Source: a virus. From it: 25,134 bases of DNA. Of the stretch, positions 1-6,791 are shown piece after piece (position 1 is the stretch's first letter; every line of letters begins with the position of its first letter). Where the stretch lies: IMG/VR virus record IMGVR_UViG_3300025892_000140, positions 1-25,134 of that record, one strand, 5' to 3'. Under the pieces are notes generated by a model. The model had not been told where the DNA came from. It saw nothing but the letters and a program-made list of their open reading frames with translations, and ran no database searches. The translations under genes were made by a program, and so were the position numbers.

Positions 1-9
1 CGTACTCAT
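1..9 (-). CDS. Start of a further gene, cut by the window edge
   Basis: An ATG on the minus strand overlaps the TGA stop of the preceding gene in an ATGA arrangement, and reads M-S-T before the window ends. Four-base overlaps of this kind are common between neighbouring genes in this window (for example at 19996-19999). Only three codons are visible, so nothing can be said about the product; its position after the tail genes suggests more late functions, perhaps lysis, which are otherwise missing here. Confidence 0.35.
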
Positions 10-398
10 GCTGCTAACCTCCACGCATTACGGAACTGTCTGTCAGACGGTACATCTGCTGTCTTAACAATCTTAAACATTGGTCTGTTGTACTCCACCG
101 ACCAGATGTGACGGGGTATGTCTTTCATGATGAGATACTCAATAGCTTCTTCTTCTGTGAGAGGGCCAATGCGGGGTGCTGTCCACTGTGCTGCGTGTTT
201 CTCTGGGTCATGCTTAAAGGTGTCGTGGCGACCCTCAGCCATGGCTTGTTGCTCATCGTCTTGCAAAGCCCAGTAAACTGAGATGGGTGGCAGTAGCCCA
301 GCCTTGGCTTCTTCTAGCCAGTTGTCACTAGGGACAAGCACCATTGCGGGTTGCTCTGGTTGCTCTGGGTCTTCAAAGATTACTCTGTAATTGCTCAT
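6..398 (-). CDS. Small conserved phage protein of the tail-fibre cluster
   Basis: A 130-residue protein starting MSNYRVIFED. I chose this ATG because it lies one base after the stop of the upstream gene; the longer reading frame would run back into that gene without a ribosome site. The C-terminal part ends in a motif D-x-P-S-D-R-x-F-R-N-A-W, which I recognise from short phage proteins encoded next to tail or fibre genes, whose function is not established. The sequence is acidic and tryptophan-rich, with no membrane segment. It follows the fibre and the fibre-associated gene without a gap, so it is probably co-translated with them. A fibre-assembly or adhesion accessory role is only an inference from position. 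Confidence 0.75.
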   Translation of the reverse strand: MSNYRVIFEDPEQPEQPAMVLVPSDNWLEEAKAGLLPPISVYWALQDDEQQAMAEGRHDTFKHDPEKHAAQWTAPRIGPLTEEEAIEYLIMKDIPRHIWSVEYNRPMFKIVKTADVPSDRQFRNAWRLAA

Positions 399-399
399 G

Positions 400-834
400 T
401 TAATGTATCGCCATAACGTCTTGATTATCGTAATCAACGAAACCTCCATCTACATCTTCTGCGTTGAAGGATCGTAGTAGTGTCGTTGTTGCTGCACCCC
501 CGCCTCCGAAACTATAGCCTACTGCGGGGACGTTCGTAGAAGAGTTATTTCCACCAGCCATAACACTGGTTATGTAATAAGTATTAGAGAAAGCACTTGT
601 CCAATTAACTGTAAATATACCCGCTGTAATATCCGTAACAGAAGACACTTGGTTACTATCCCTTATAACATTTGACGTATGCGAATAGTTCACCCAAGCC
701 TTGATTGAACCCGCACCACCTAAGACTACATCTTGGTCAGGTAGTGTAATAGTCCGTGTAGAGTTAGTACTGGGCGCTGTAAGAATTACAGTACCCGATC
801 CACTAGCATTACCCTGTAGTTTAATTGTAGCCAT
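400..834 (-). CDS. Tail-fibre-associated structural protein
   Basis: A 144-residue protein whose first 40 residues (MATIKLQGNASGSG, then a T-N-S-T-R-T-I-T-L-P-D segment) match the N-terminal pattern often seen in fibre-associated virion proteins of marine cyanophages and pelagiphages. The rest is rich in Ser, Thr, Gly, Asn and aromatic residues, with a glycine run near residue 113, as expected for a beta-structured tip or adhesin domain. Its ATG directly abuts the TAA of the fibre gene, so translation is likely coupled. I infer that it caps or decorates the fibre or contacts the host receptor. No catalytic motif is visible. Confidence 0.7.
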   Translation of the reverse strand: MATIKLQGNASGSGTVILTAPSTNSTRTITLPDQDVVLGGAGSIKAWVNYSHTSNVIRDSNQVSSVTDITAGIFTVNWTSAFSNTYYITSVMAGGNNSSTNVPAVGYSFGGGGAATTTLLRSFNAEDVDGGFVDYDNQDVMAIH

Positions 835-3150
835 TTAGATCACCGTCCATGTTTCGCCAGCGCCGACTGTAACAGTTACACCGGAGTTAATCGTGATAGG
901 GCCAGCCGACATTGCGTTCTTACCGTTTGTGATTGTGTAGTTGGTCGTCACGTTCTGACCGTTCTCGTAGAAGATGTCATCTGAGCCACCACCGCCAGCA
1001 CCCGATGCTGCGTCAACCCAATCGTAGTCAGAGCCACTGTAGCTTAGAACCTGACCCGTAGTTGCTGTGGAGTAGTTGAGGTGAGTATCTACATCACTGT
1101 TAGTGTAACCTGCGGGTAAGCCCGTTAAGGCAGAGCCATCGCCGCTAAAAGATGTAGCAGTCAATGTGCCAATTACGTCAATTCCGCTGGAGGTGGTTTC
1201 GAGTTTAATGCCGTTTGTTGCGTCAGGGTGGTAAAGGTAGGTAGCAGCGCCATCAACGCCTCGAAAATAGTTGGTGTTGTCAGTAGCTCTTAAACGTAAG
1301 TTTGTGCCTTCGACAACAAGGTCGCTAGACCCAGAATCAAGGATATAAGAGGTGCCAGATGCTCCATCGTGATAAATCTGCAAATCACTGCCAGCACCAA
1401 AAACTGCCTTGTCGTCATCACCGAAGATAATGTTCGCAGACGTTGTAGCACCGTCCATTGTCACTGTGCCAGTTACGTCAATACCTGTGGAGGTGGTGGC
1501 GAGTTTGGAAGCGTTGTTGTGGTATAGTACGACATCAGCCCCACTATTAGCTTTAATCATGTCATCGCCAGTTGCGGAGCTTTGTATTTTTACCTGTGCT
1601 GCACCCTGCAAGATTAACTGACCAGCTCCGATTTCTTTGACATAACTATCGCTACCATCGTGATAAATCTGGAGGTCATTGCTATTACCAAAGACGGCAG
1701 AAGTGTAGTCACCGAAGGACAAGTTGCCCGTCATACTATCGCCAGTCACAGCAACAAAGTCTGTGGCTGCGGAGGTGGCAGCGGTTCCTAAGTCACCCGG
1801 CTGTGTAGCTGTATCAGCAAGAACACCCTGTGCCGCTGTGGCGTAGTCTGTGGCGGCTGTAGAGGCAGCAGTTCCCAGTGTGGGAGTGCCAGACAGATCA
1901 CTATAAGCACCAGTGGTTGCAACAGTTGCCAAAGTGTTAGGGTCAAACGGGGATGGCGTCCCAGATAGATCGCTGTAAGCGCCGGAAGTGGCTACAGTGG
2001 ACAAGTCACCCGGTTGTGTAGCACTATCAGCCAGTGCGCCTTGGGCTGCTGTGGCATAGTCTGTGGATGCTGTAGTTGCCGCAGTGCCAAGGCCAAGGTT
2101 TGTGCGGGATGCAGCAGCGTCAGCAACGTCAGATAAGTTATTTGCAGATAGTAGCGCACCAGATAGAGACGCATAAGCAGAAACCCACGAACTTCCCTCA
2201 TACACCTTCATCACATCGGCAGTCGTATTGAAGTACAAAGCGCCAGAGACCAGCGCATTCCCGTCATTGTCCACAGTCGGATCGGAAGCCTTTGTCCCAA
2301 GGTAGCGATCATCGAAGTTATCTAGCGCAGCAAGAGCAGCGTCTTTGGCAGCCTCAGATGCAGTGGCAGATGATGCAGCAGACGTTGCCGATGTGGCAGC
2401 TTCCCCAGCCTTAGTCGTTGCTATGCCAGCCTGCGTTGTCGCCGTTGCGGCGCTTGTGGAAGCATTAGTCTCTGCGGTCTCCGCAGCAACCTTTGCGGCC
2501 TCAGAGGCAGTCTTCGCTGTCTCACTAGCGGTTTGGGCTGTCTCAGAATTGGCCTCTGCGGTCTCAGCAGCAACCTTAGCCACACCCGCGGCCACATTAG
2601 ATGCTTCCGATGCAGCGGCGCTAGTGACGCCCTCAGATGCTTTGGTGGAGGCTGTGGTGGCGCTAGTGGCCGCAGCATTCTTGGAAGATAAAGCAGCGGC
2701 TGCACTGGCGGCAGCATTGGTCTCTGCTGTTTCCGCAGCAACCTCTGCGGCACCAGAAGCCACCTCAGATGCACCGGCTGCGTCACGGGCAGTCTCAGCT
2801 GCGGTCTTGGCTGTTTCTGCGGCAACCTTAGCGGCCTCAGATGCAACTCTGGATGCCTGTGAGGCAGCGGCAGAGGTGGAGCTTGCTGTGGCACTAGCTG
2901 CGCTCTCAGAAGCCTTTGTGGTGGCTGTTGATGCAGAGGCTGCGCCAGATGATGCTGAGGTTGCAGAGGCAGCAGCAGAGGCAGCCGCAGCAGCTTCAGA
3001 GAGGGCCGCTGCGTTCTTACTGTCTTCGATTGCACTTATGTTGCTAGGGGCTACTGGGTCCAACAGTGGAGAGTTTTCTGGGGCAACTGGGTCAACATCA
3101 GGATTGTCAGCTGTGACACCAGTGCTGCTATAAAAGGAAGATTTAGCCAT
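835..3150 (-). CDS. Tail fibre protein, alanine-rich coiled coil plus beta modules
   Basis: A 771-residue fibre starting MAKSSFYSS. This ATG has a GAGGTG ribosome site about five bases upstream; the longer frame would need a TTG start overlapping the previous stop. Layout: a Pro/Asp-rich N-terminal segment that may anchor to the tail (to about residue 40); a very Ala/Ser/Thr/Glu-rich region (about 40-280) with heptad-like units such as AETAKTA, most likely a trimeric coiled-coil shaft; then beta modules. These include two copies of GAYSDLSGTP (near 390 and 415) and two of LQIYHDG (near 492 and 588), the latter typical of marine phage fibres. The C terminus ends in a T-V-T-V-G-A-G-E-T-W-T-V-I tail. 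It is probably the main host-recognition fibre. Confidence 0.88.
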   Translation of the reverse strand: MAKSSFYSSTGVTADNPDVDPVAPENSPLLDPVAPSNISAIEDSKNAAALSEAAAAASAAASATSASSGAASASTATTKASESAASATASSTSAAASQASRVASEAAKVAAETAKTAAETARDAAGASEVASGAAEVAAETAETNAAASAAAALSSKNAAATSATTASTKASEGVTSAAASEASNVAAGVAKVAAETAEANSETAQTASETAKTASEAAKVAAETAETNASTSAATATTQAGIATTKAGEAATSATSAASSATASEAAKDAALAALDNFDDRYLGTKASDPTVDNDGNALVSGALYFNTTADVMKVYEGSSWVSAYASLSGALLSANNLSDVADAAASRTNLGLGTAATTASTDYATAAQGALADSATQPGDLSTVATSGAYSDLSGTPSPFDPNTLATVATTGAYSDLSGTPTLGTAASTAATDYATAAQGVLADTATQPGDLGTAATSAATDFVAVTGDSMTGNLSFGDYTSAVFGNSNDLQIYHDGSDSYVKEIGAGQLILQGAAQVKIQSSATGDDMIKANSGADVVLYHNNASKLATTSTGIDVTGTVTMDGATTSANIIFGDDDKAVFGAGSDLQIYHDGASGTSYILDSGSSDLVVEGTNLRLRATDNTNYFRGVDGAATYLYHPDATNGIKLETTSSGIDVIGTLTATSFSGDGSALTGLPAGYTNSDVDTHLNYSTATTGQVLSYSGSDYDWVDAASGAGGGGSDDIFYENGQNVTTNYTITNGKNAMSAGPITINSGVTVTVGAGETWTVI

Positions 3151-3158
3151 GGGGCACC

Positions 3159-3773
3159 TCAATCTGTGTAGGTAGAAGTGGGACGCATGACTTGAGCCAT
3201 ACCAGAGGTCTCAGCGGAGTTCGCTTGGTCTTGGATCTCGGACAAGAAGTTGCCAGATTTACTTTCAAACAACGGACCACGTTCATCGAGGAAATAGTCG
3301 GAAGCATATGAGAGTGCTGTGTATGTCAGTAGATCTGAAGCAATTTTAGTTATTACATTTGTGCTAACGTCAGTAGCAAGCTCATCAAATTCGGCGTAAT
3401 AGTTCAGATAAACCTGGCCTGACGAAGGCATAGGGAACAGCTTGATCACCTCACGTTCCCTGGTGAAGTAGATGGGGTTCCCACCCTGACCTGTAGATTG
3501 CAGCTGTGCCATCTCATGCATAGGGATGCGAACCAAGGCGCGGCCTGCGTATTGGAGGTCTATAATATCTAGCAAATTGGAGGGTATGACAATCTGACTG
3601 ACTGCAACACCAGAGGTGATTGAGTAGGACTGTTGCTTCTCCATAGATGGTATGCGGAGTAAACGCTGTATCCTGGTCATAGCCTGGTCAATGAAGGTAT
3701 CGGCCAAAGCATCAGTGCAGTCGCTACGGTTCAAAAGAGCAATAAAGTGTGCCCGGATTTGGCCTTTGTTCAT
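3159..3773 (-). CDS. Head-tail adaptor (connector) protein
   Basis: A 204-residue protein starting MNKGQIRAHF behind a good ribosome site (AAGGGGA). It opens with helices carrying a D-x-x-x-D-x-A-x-x-R-I-Q-R-x-L-R-I pattern, followed by a beta-rich middle part (residues about 50-130) and a helical C-terminal part with LTYTALSYASDYF. This layout matches the gp4/gp6/gp11-like adaptor proteins that form the ring under the portal in podoviruses. It lies between the capsid genes and the fibre gene, where such adaptors are often found. The assignment rests on fold-type resemblance and context, without a diagnostic motif; a tail tubular A-like function is the nearest alternative description. Confidence 0.6.
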   Translation of the reverse strand: MNKGQIRAHFIALLNRSDCTDALADTFIDQAMTRIQRLLRIPSMEKQQSYSITSGVAVSQIVIPSNLLDIIDLQYAGRALVRIPMHEMAQLQSTGQGGNPIYFTREREVIKLFPMPSSGQVYLNYYAEFDELATDVSTNVITKIASDLLTYTALSYASDYFLDERGPLFESKSGNFLSEIQDQANSAETSGMAQVMRPTSTYTD

Positions 3774-3774
3774 T

Positions 3775-3870
3775 CTAGTCCCCTTGCTTTTGACAACCGA
3801 ACTTGTCGCATGTCATTGGTGTCGTGCATCCCTTACAGGGCTTGAACTTGCCTGTGGTTTTATAAGCCAT
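3775..3870 (-). CDS. 31-residue cysteine-rich micro-protein
   Basis: A short open frame encoding a 31-residue, lysine-rich protein that starts MAYKTTGKFKPCKGC. It holds four cysteines (residues 12, 15, 21 and 26), arranged CxxC, then two more, which could bind one zinc ion. It has an AGAGGA ribosome site eight bases before the ATG, and fills exactly the space between the 100-residue gene and the adaptor gene, its TAG ending one base before the adaptor ATG. Small proteins of this type occur at the same place in marine T7-like phages, as far as I recall, with no known function. Tight packing and the ribosome site argue for a real gene. Confidence 0.6.
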   Translation of the reverse strand: MAYKTTGKFKPCKGCTTPMTCDKFGCQKQGD

Positions 3871-3873
3871 CTG

Positions 3874-4176
3874 CTATATCCTCTTATCGGTCGTCATGAA
3901 TGCAGTCAGATCCTGTTCCTGGAGACGCTTGACGATCGCTGCGCCGGTCTCTTCGTAGATATTGAAACCTTCGCGCAACCATTGCTCTGCAACTACGGTT
4001 GGTATTGACGCCACACGCATATAGTCACCCTCGAGCCGAGTGGTGCTTTCATTACGGGCATCCTTCAGGTCATCTAGAAAAGCCTGGGAAATGTTCTGGG
4101 TGTGTTTCTTGACCAGGTCAAAGCCTTGGGTCAGAAACTCAGCCTGCACACCGTGCAGTTTAGTCTCTTTAGTCAT
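3874..4176 (-). CDS. Conserved small head-region protein, function unknown
   Basis: A 100-residue, mostly helical protein starting MTKETKLHGV. It lies directly after the major capsid gene and its 3' hairpin, and before the cysteine-rich micro-protein. An AAGGA site lies about eleven bases before the ATG, which is a long spacing. The sequence has no Cys, no membrane segment and no motif I recognise; its pattern of charged helices (for example AFLDDLKDARNE) is compatible with a small head-decoration, head-completion or phasin-like helical protein. Function cannot be assigned from sequence; the position suggests a late structural or assembly role. Confidence 0.7.
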   Translation of the reverse strand: MTKETKLHGVQAEFLTQGFDLVKKHTQNISQAFLDDLKDARNESTTRLEGDYMRVASIPTVVAEQWLREGFNIYEETGAAIVKRLQEQDLTAFMTTDKRI

Positions 4177-4204
4177 TTATGGGGGTATCCTTGGGAGGTT
4201 AGGT

Positions 4205-4263
4205 GAGGACGCCCAGGTCCCCAGGAAAAGGAGAGCAAAAGTCCTGGGAGTTAGGGCGTCCTC
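4205..4263 (-). other. Large nested hairpin downstream of the capsid gene
   Basis: An inverted repeat with a perfect 10-bp outer stem (4205-4214 with 4254-4263, GAGGACGCCC) and a perfect 7-bp inner stem (4220-4226 with 4242-4248, CCCAGGA). No U-tract follows on either strand, so it is not a standard intrinsic terminator. It occupies most of the gap between the capsid stop codon and the next gene. Likely roles are stabilising the 3' end of the capsid mRNA, serving as an RNase processing site, or lowering expression of downstream genes. Confidence 0.7.
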
Positions 4264-4268
4264 GCACG

Positions 4269-4284
4269 GGCCTTAGGAAAGGCC
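4269..4284 (-). other. Short hairpin carrying the capsid stop codon
   Basis: A perfect 6-bp inverted repeat, GGCCTT with AAGGCC, around a four-base loop. The TAA stop codon of the major capsid gene spans the loop and the stem. It lies five bases from the larger hairpin at 4205-4263, so the capsid mRNA ends in two stacked structures. Confidence 0.5.
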
Positions 4285-4492
4285 GGTGATCTTCACACTG
4301 TCAGCGAAGTTACTGTGTTTACAAGAATATTCTCCGACCACCATATGGCGATCTGAGTCGCCTTGCTTGGCTAAGAGTGTGCGTGTGAACGGACGCAGTA
4401 CGCATGTTTTGAACATGGACGGGTCGATCAACAGGGCGTGTGAAGTCTCTAAGTGTCGGTTGAGAACAACTTTGTATTCGCCATATGGGCTA
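4273..4492 (-). CDS. Major capsid protein, exon 2
   Basis: The downstream exon supplies the last base of the split valine codon and then 72 residues starting SPYGEYKVVLNR and ending KITGLS. That opening is the sequence expected to follow the exon 1 end VIDLYV in SU10/DUF5309-like capsid proteins. The exon start is fixed by P10 pairing of its first five bases (TAGCC) with GGCTA in the intron guide. An ATG at 4500 lies inside the intron end and could make this look like a separate 75-residue gene, but that reading has no good ribosome site and would lack most of the capsid fold. Confidence 0.88.
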
Positions 4493-4736
4493 CATGGCAT
4501 CTTCGCCTAGTGTCGTTAATACTAGACCGCCTTTCGGCTGCTTATGCTTTCACATAAGATGAGACTATATCATCACCGCTATTCGCAGTGTCTGGCGCTT
4601 CGGATCACTTGATCCTACTCCCTTGCGGGATAGTCGTTGCACCTTCCCCATTACTGGGGCTTGGCTCAGGATTACCTTATCTTTCGACTTAGGCTTCCCC
4701 TGAGTTCACCAGATTTAATGTACGCTAGCCACGTCA
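4493..4736 (-). ncRNA. Group I intron (IA2, td-like), without an internal ORF
   Basis: A 244-nt self-splicing intron in the capsid gene. Numbering intron bases from 1 at 4736: P1 pairs exon TGTACGT with GCGTACA (12-18), placing a U-G wobble at the 5' splice site; P10 pairs GGCTA (7-11) with exon 2 TAGCC; P3 is 24-30 with 140-146 (7 bp); P4 is CTCAGG 33-38 with CCTGAG 67-72; P5 is 43-46 with 60-63; P6a is 78-81 with 88-91; P7 is GACTAT 102-107 with ATAGTC 169-174; P7.1/P7.2 hairpins lie at 108-117 and 122-135; P8 is 147-152 with 158-163. Hairpins with GAAA loops at 179-208 form P9-type elements, and the intron ends in G. The segments CAACGACTATCCC and GATATAGTCT match the T4 td core as I remember it. 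It has no room for a homing endonuclease, so any mobility must be supplied in trans. Confidence 0.95.
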
Positions 4737-5401
4737 ACGTACAGGTCGATCACATTCACAAGGGTCTTACCCTGGGCGACTTCACGGTTGCGACCAGCAG
4801 ATGCTGAGAAACCGGCGACGATTTGGGCGTCAGCTGGTTTGATCATGAACACTGACGGATCAGAACCATTGTTGAACGCTGTTTGACCAGCTTCAAGCAA
4901 TTTCGCCTCTGTAAGGGCGTCCGTTGCGTTTGCGCCGGCGTCAACACCAGTAGAGATCTGGTTGATCAGTGATGCCATTTTACGAGCTACGGAAGACGAA
5001 CCAGCGACAGCTGCTTGGTCAACACCAACAAGGCTGAACTCCAAATCGCGCTTAATGCTCTTGAGAGTTTTACCAAGTTGCAGCGCGGTTTCCTTGGCTC
5101 GGCCATAGGTTTTTACCGCATCAGCAGAACCAGAAATACGGAAGGTTTCTTCCAGGATCTGGGTGTTGTTGGTACGCTCAACGATGTCGATCAGAGTGAT
5201 ATCTGCAGCATCTGCTCCCTCGACCTTGGCGTTAGACGCTGCAGCGCGTAAGCTGTCTTCGAGGAATGAGAACGTCCGTGCGGACACTTTCTCAGTCTTC
5301 GTCATTGTCAGCATAGGCGTATCTGTGGGAGTAATATCTGATAGGATATTTGAAACGTCCTCGGCCTTACCGACCTGAGAATAAGTTGTGTAAACAGTCA
5401 T
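4737..5401 (-). CDS. Major capsid protein, exon 1 (SU10/DUF5309-like)
   Basis: Exon 1 encodes residues 1-221 plus two bases of codon 222 (GT|T, valine). The start MTVYTTYSQVG has an AAGGAG ribosome site nine bases upstream. The N-terminal part, with I-T-P-T-D-T-P-M-L, then a helix and the T-N-N-T-Q-I-x-x-E-T-F-R-I-S-G segment near residues 75-92, and a following K-R-D-L-E pattern, is typical of SU10-like (DUF5309) HK97-fold capsid proteins. Joined to exon 2 it gives 294 residues, a normal length for this family. Read without splicing it stops six codons inside the intron (DVASVH, stop at 4715-4717). The product builds the icosahedral shell around the acidic scaffold encoded just upstream. Confidence 0.92.
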
Positions 5402-5438
5402 TTGAGTGGCTCCTTGCCGTTTGACTATGAGTTACAAC

Positions 5439-6500
5439 TTAGCTTTCCCAACGTGATAGGAGCATCTCAGCGATATCATCCATGTCACCATTCCGACTTC
5501 TGTTCTCACGGACACGCTGCGCCGCAGCAGATTGCTTACGAGCATTGATGTCCGAGGTAGAAGGTGGTGCCTTCTTCGATCGAAGGACCTTCCCCTTAGC
5601 TGTTTTGACGTGCATCGCCTTTGCCTTCTTAGTACCGGCAGCAGCTTTGCCCTGGTCATACAGACGGGCCTTGTTAAGGAGAGTGATGACATTGGGGTCA
5701 ACGTATTGGTCAACCTGTTCTCTTGGGAGACCAACAGAAACAGCGTATTCACGGATGTCATTGTACAAGGCATTTCCCCAATCCGGGATAGTCTCTTGGA
5801 GCGTTTTGATACACTCCTGAGCCATCTCCTGGCGCTGGGCTGCCTGCTTTTGTTGCACTTCCTGGTAGAAAGAGCTGGACTCCTCCTTCAGGAACTTGAG
5901 TTCCGCTTCAGCTTCTGAGGCTTCCCGGCGTAGTGCGGAGAAATCCTCAACCGACATAGTCCTGGACGCAACGAGCATGTCGAGGTCCTGGTAGGGCTTA
6001 TATCGGGTTTCTGCCCGTTCTAAGAGCTTCTGATAACTGAGATCCGTCCGTTGCAAGGCATCGTCTGCCTCTTTACGTTTGGATGCTAAGTCTTGAGACT
6101 TTCGAGTTAAAGATGCTTCCTGACCATAGAGACGCTTCAGATCCTTCAAGGATGCCTGTTTGGTTTCTCCATCGACTTGGATGTCAACAAGACTGTCGTC
6201 CGACAGTTCAGCTTCGTCAGCCTCGCCATCATCGTCTTCATCGACTTCTTCATCGTCTGGTTCACCTTCATCAGGGTCCTCATCCGTTTCTTCGTCTTCC
6301 TCTTGGTCTTCATTTTCATCTTCTTCATACTCAGCTTCGGAACCCTCTGTCTCTTCTACAGGTTCGTCAGCTGTCGCCTCTATTTCCTCATCGTCAGATG
6401 GGCTTGCGCCGTCTGTCCAGCGGTCTAGGATGGCTTCTGCTGCTTCATCGACATCGTCGTAGGCAGCGAAAGAAGTAGCTTCGTTTTGGACGTTATTCAT
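5439..6500 (-). CDS. Capsid scaffolding protein
   Basis: A 353-residue protein starting MNNVQNEATS behind a GAGGAG site eight bases upstream; the longer frame would start inside the previous gene. It has a very acidic segment (about residues 40-100, long runs of E and D), a central coiled coil rich in K, E, Q and R (about 110-230), and a basic C-terminal tail (about 280-345, with TKKAKAMHVKTAKGKV). An acidic N-terminal half, coiled coil and basic tail are the usual build of phage scaffolding proteins, where the basic end contacts the shell. It sits directly before the major capsid gene, as expected. It shares a short DDxAExxLxRW-like motif at both ends. Its start overlaps the preceding gene by eight bases. 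Confidence 0.85.
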   Translation of the reverse strand: MNNVQNEATSFAAYDDVDEAAEAILDRWTDGASPSDDEEIEATADEPVEETEGSEAEYEEDENEDQEEDEETDEDPDEGEPDDEEVDEDDDGEADEAELSDDSLVDIQVDGETKQASLKDLKRLYGQEASLTRKSQDLASKRKEADDALQRTDLSYQKLLERAETRYKPYQDLDMLVASRTMSVEDFSALRREASEAEAELKFLKEESSSFYQEVQQKQAAQRQEMAQECIKTLQETIPDWGNALYNDIREYAVSVGLPREQVDQYVDPNVITLLNKARLYDQGKAAAGTKKAKAMHVKTAKGKVLRSKKAPPSTSDINARKQSAAAQRVRENRSRNGDMDDIAEMLLSRWES

Positions 6501-6765
6501 GGTCCAGCTCCTCTTGGCGGGTGTCGCCTTTCGCAAGTATCTCATCTTTGATGGACACCTGTTGTTTCAGTGTCTCAACCACGTCCACAAGTGCGCGATA
6601 GTGGTTGTACGCTAACTCTCGGTCTGAGCCCTGGTCGGGCTTAGTGTTAACGAAAGTCTGGAATGATCGCTCGACCAGGTTATTGACTACCTGGTTGAAC
6701 GCAGGTTGAGACAAGACGGCCTCAGCCGCCTCGCCAGTTTCAACGAGTTGCTCTTCTTCGTTCAT
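6493..6765 (-). CDS. Small acidic protein between portal and scaffold, function unknown
   Basis: A 90-residue, acidic, helical protein starting MNEEEQLVETG and ending EELDHE, with an AAGAGAG ribosome site before the ATG. It has no Cys, no membrane segment and no motif I recognise. It lies 26 bases after the portal gene and overlaps the scaffold start by eight bases, so expression with both is almost certain. Small genes at this place in podovirus genomes are usually conserved and of unknown role; a head-assembly helper is plausible but unproven. Confidence 0.72.
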   Translation of the reverse strand: MNEEEQLVETGEAAEAVLSQPAFNQVVNNLVERSFQTFVNTKPDQGSDRELAYNHYRALVDVVETLKQQVSIKDEILAKGDTRQEELDHE

Positions 6766-6791
6766 GGTTGCTCTCTTTAAGATTGGCTAAG

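Noticed and set aside
2345-3133. 262-codon plus-strand frame and 204-codon minus-strand frame within the fibre gene
   Set aside because: Shadows of the GC-biased, Ala-rich repeats; their products are low-complexity (Ala/Val or Leu/Pro/Gln) and they lie wholly within the fibre.
4273-4500. A separate 75-residue gene starting at the ATG at 4500
   Set aside because: The protein continues the capsid sequence exactly, its first codons lie in the intron end, and it has no convincing ribosome site. It is exon 2.
4493-4736. Frameshift or programmed slippage, or a decayed capsid gene, as explanation for the split
   Set aside because: The gap is 244 nt with a complete group I core, and guide pairing with both exons predicts a seamless join. 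No slippery site is needed.
4493-4736. Homing endonuclease or group II intron in the gap
   Set aside because: No open frame of useful length, no domain V or GUGYG start; the td-like P, Q, R, S elements fit group I only.
6160-6478. Several plus-strand Ser/Leu-rich frames opposite the scaffold gene
   Set aside because: They mirror the acidic GAN-rich codons of the scaffold and have no ribosome site.
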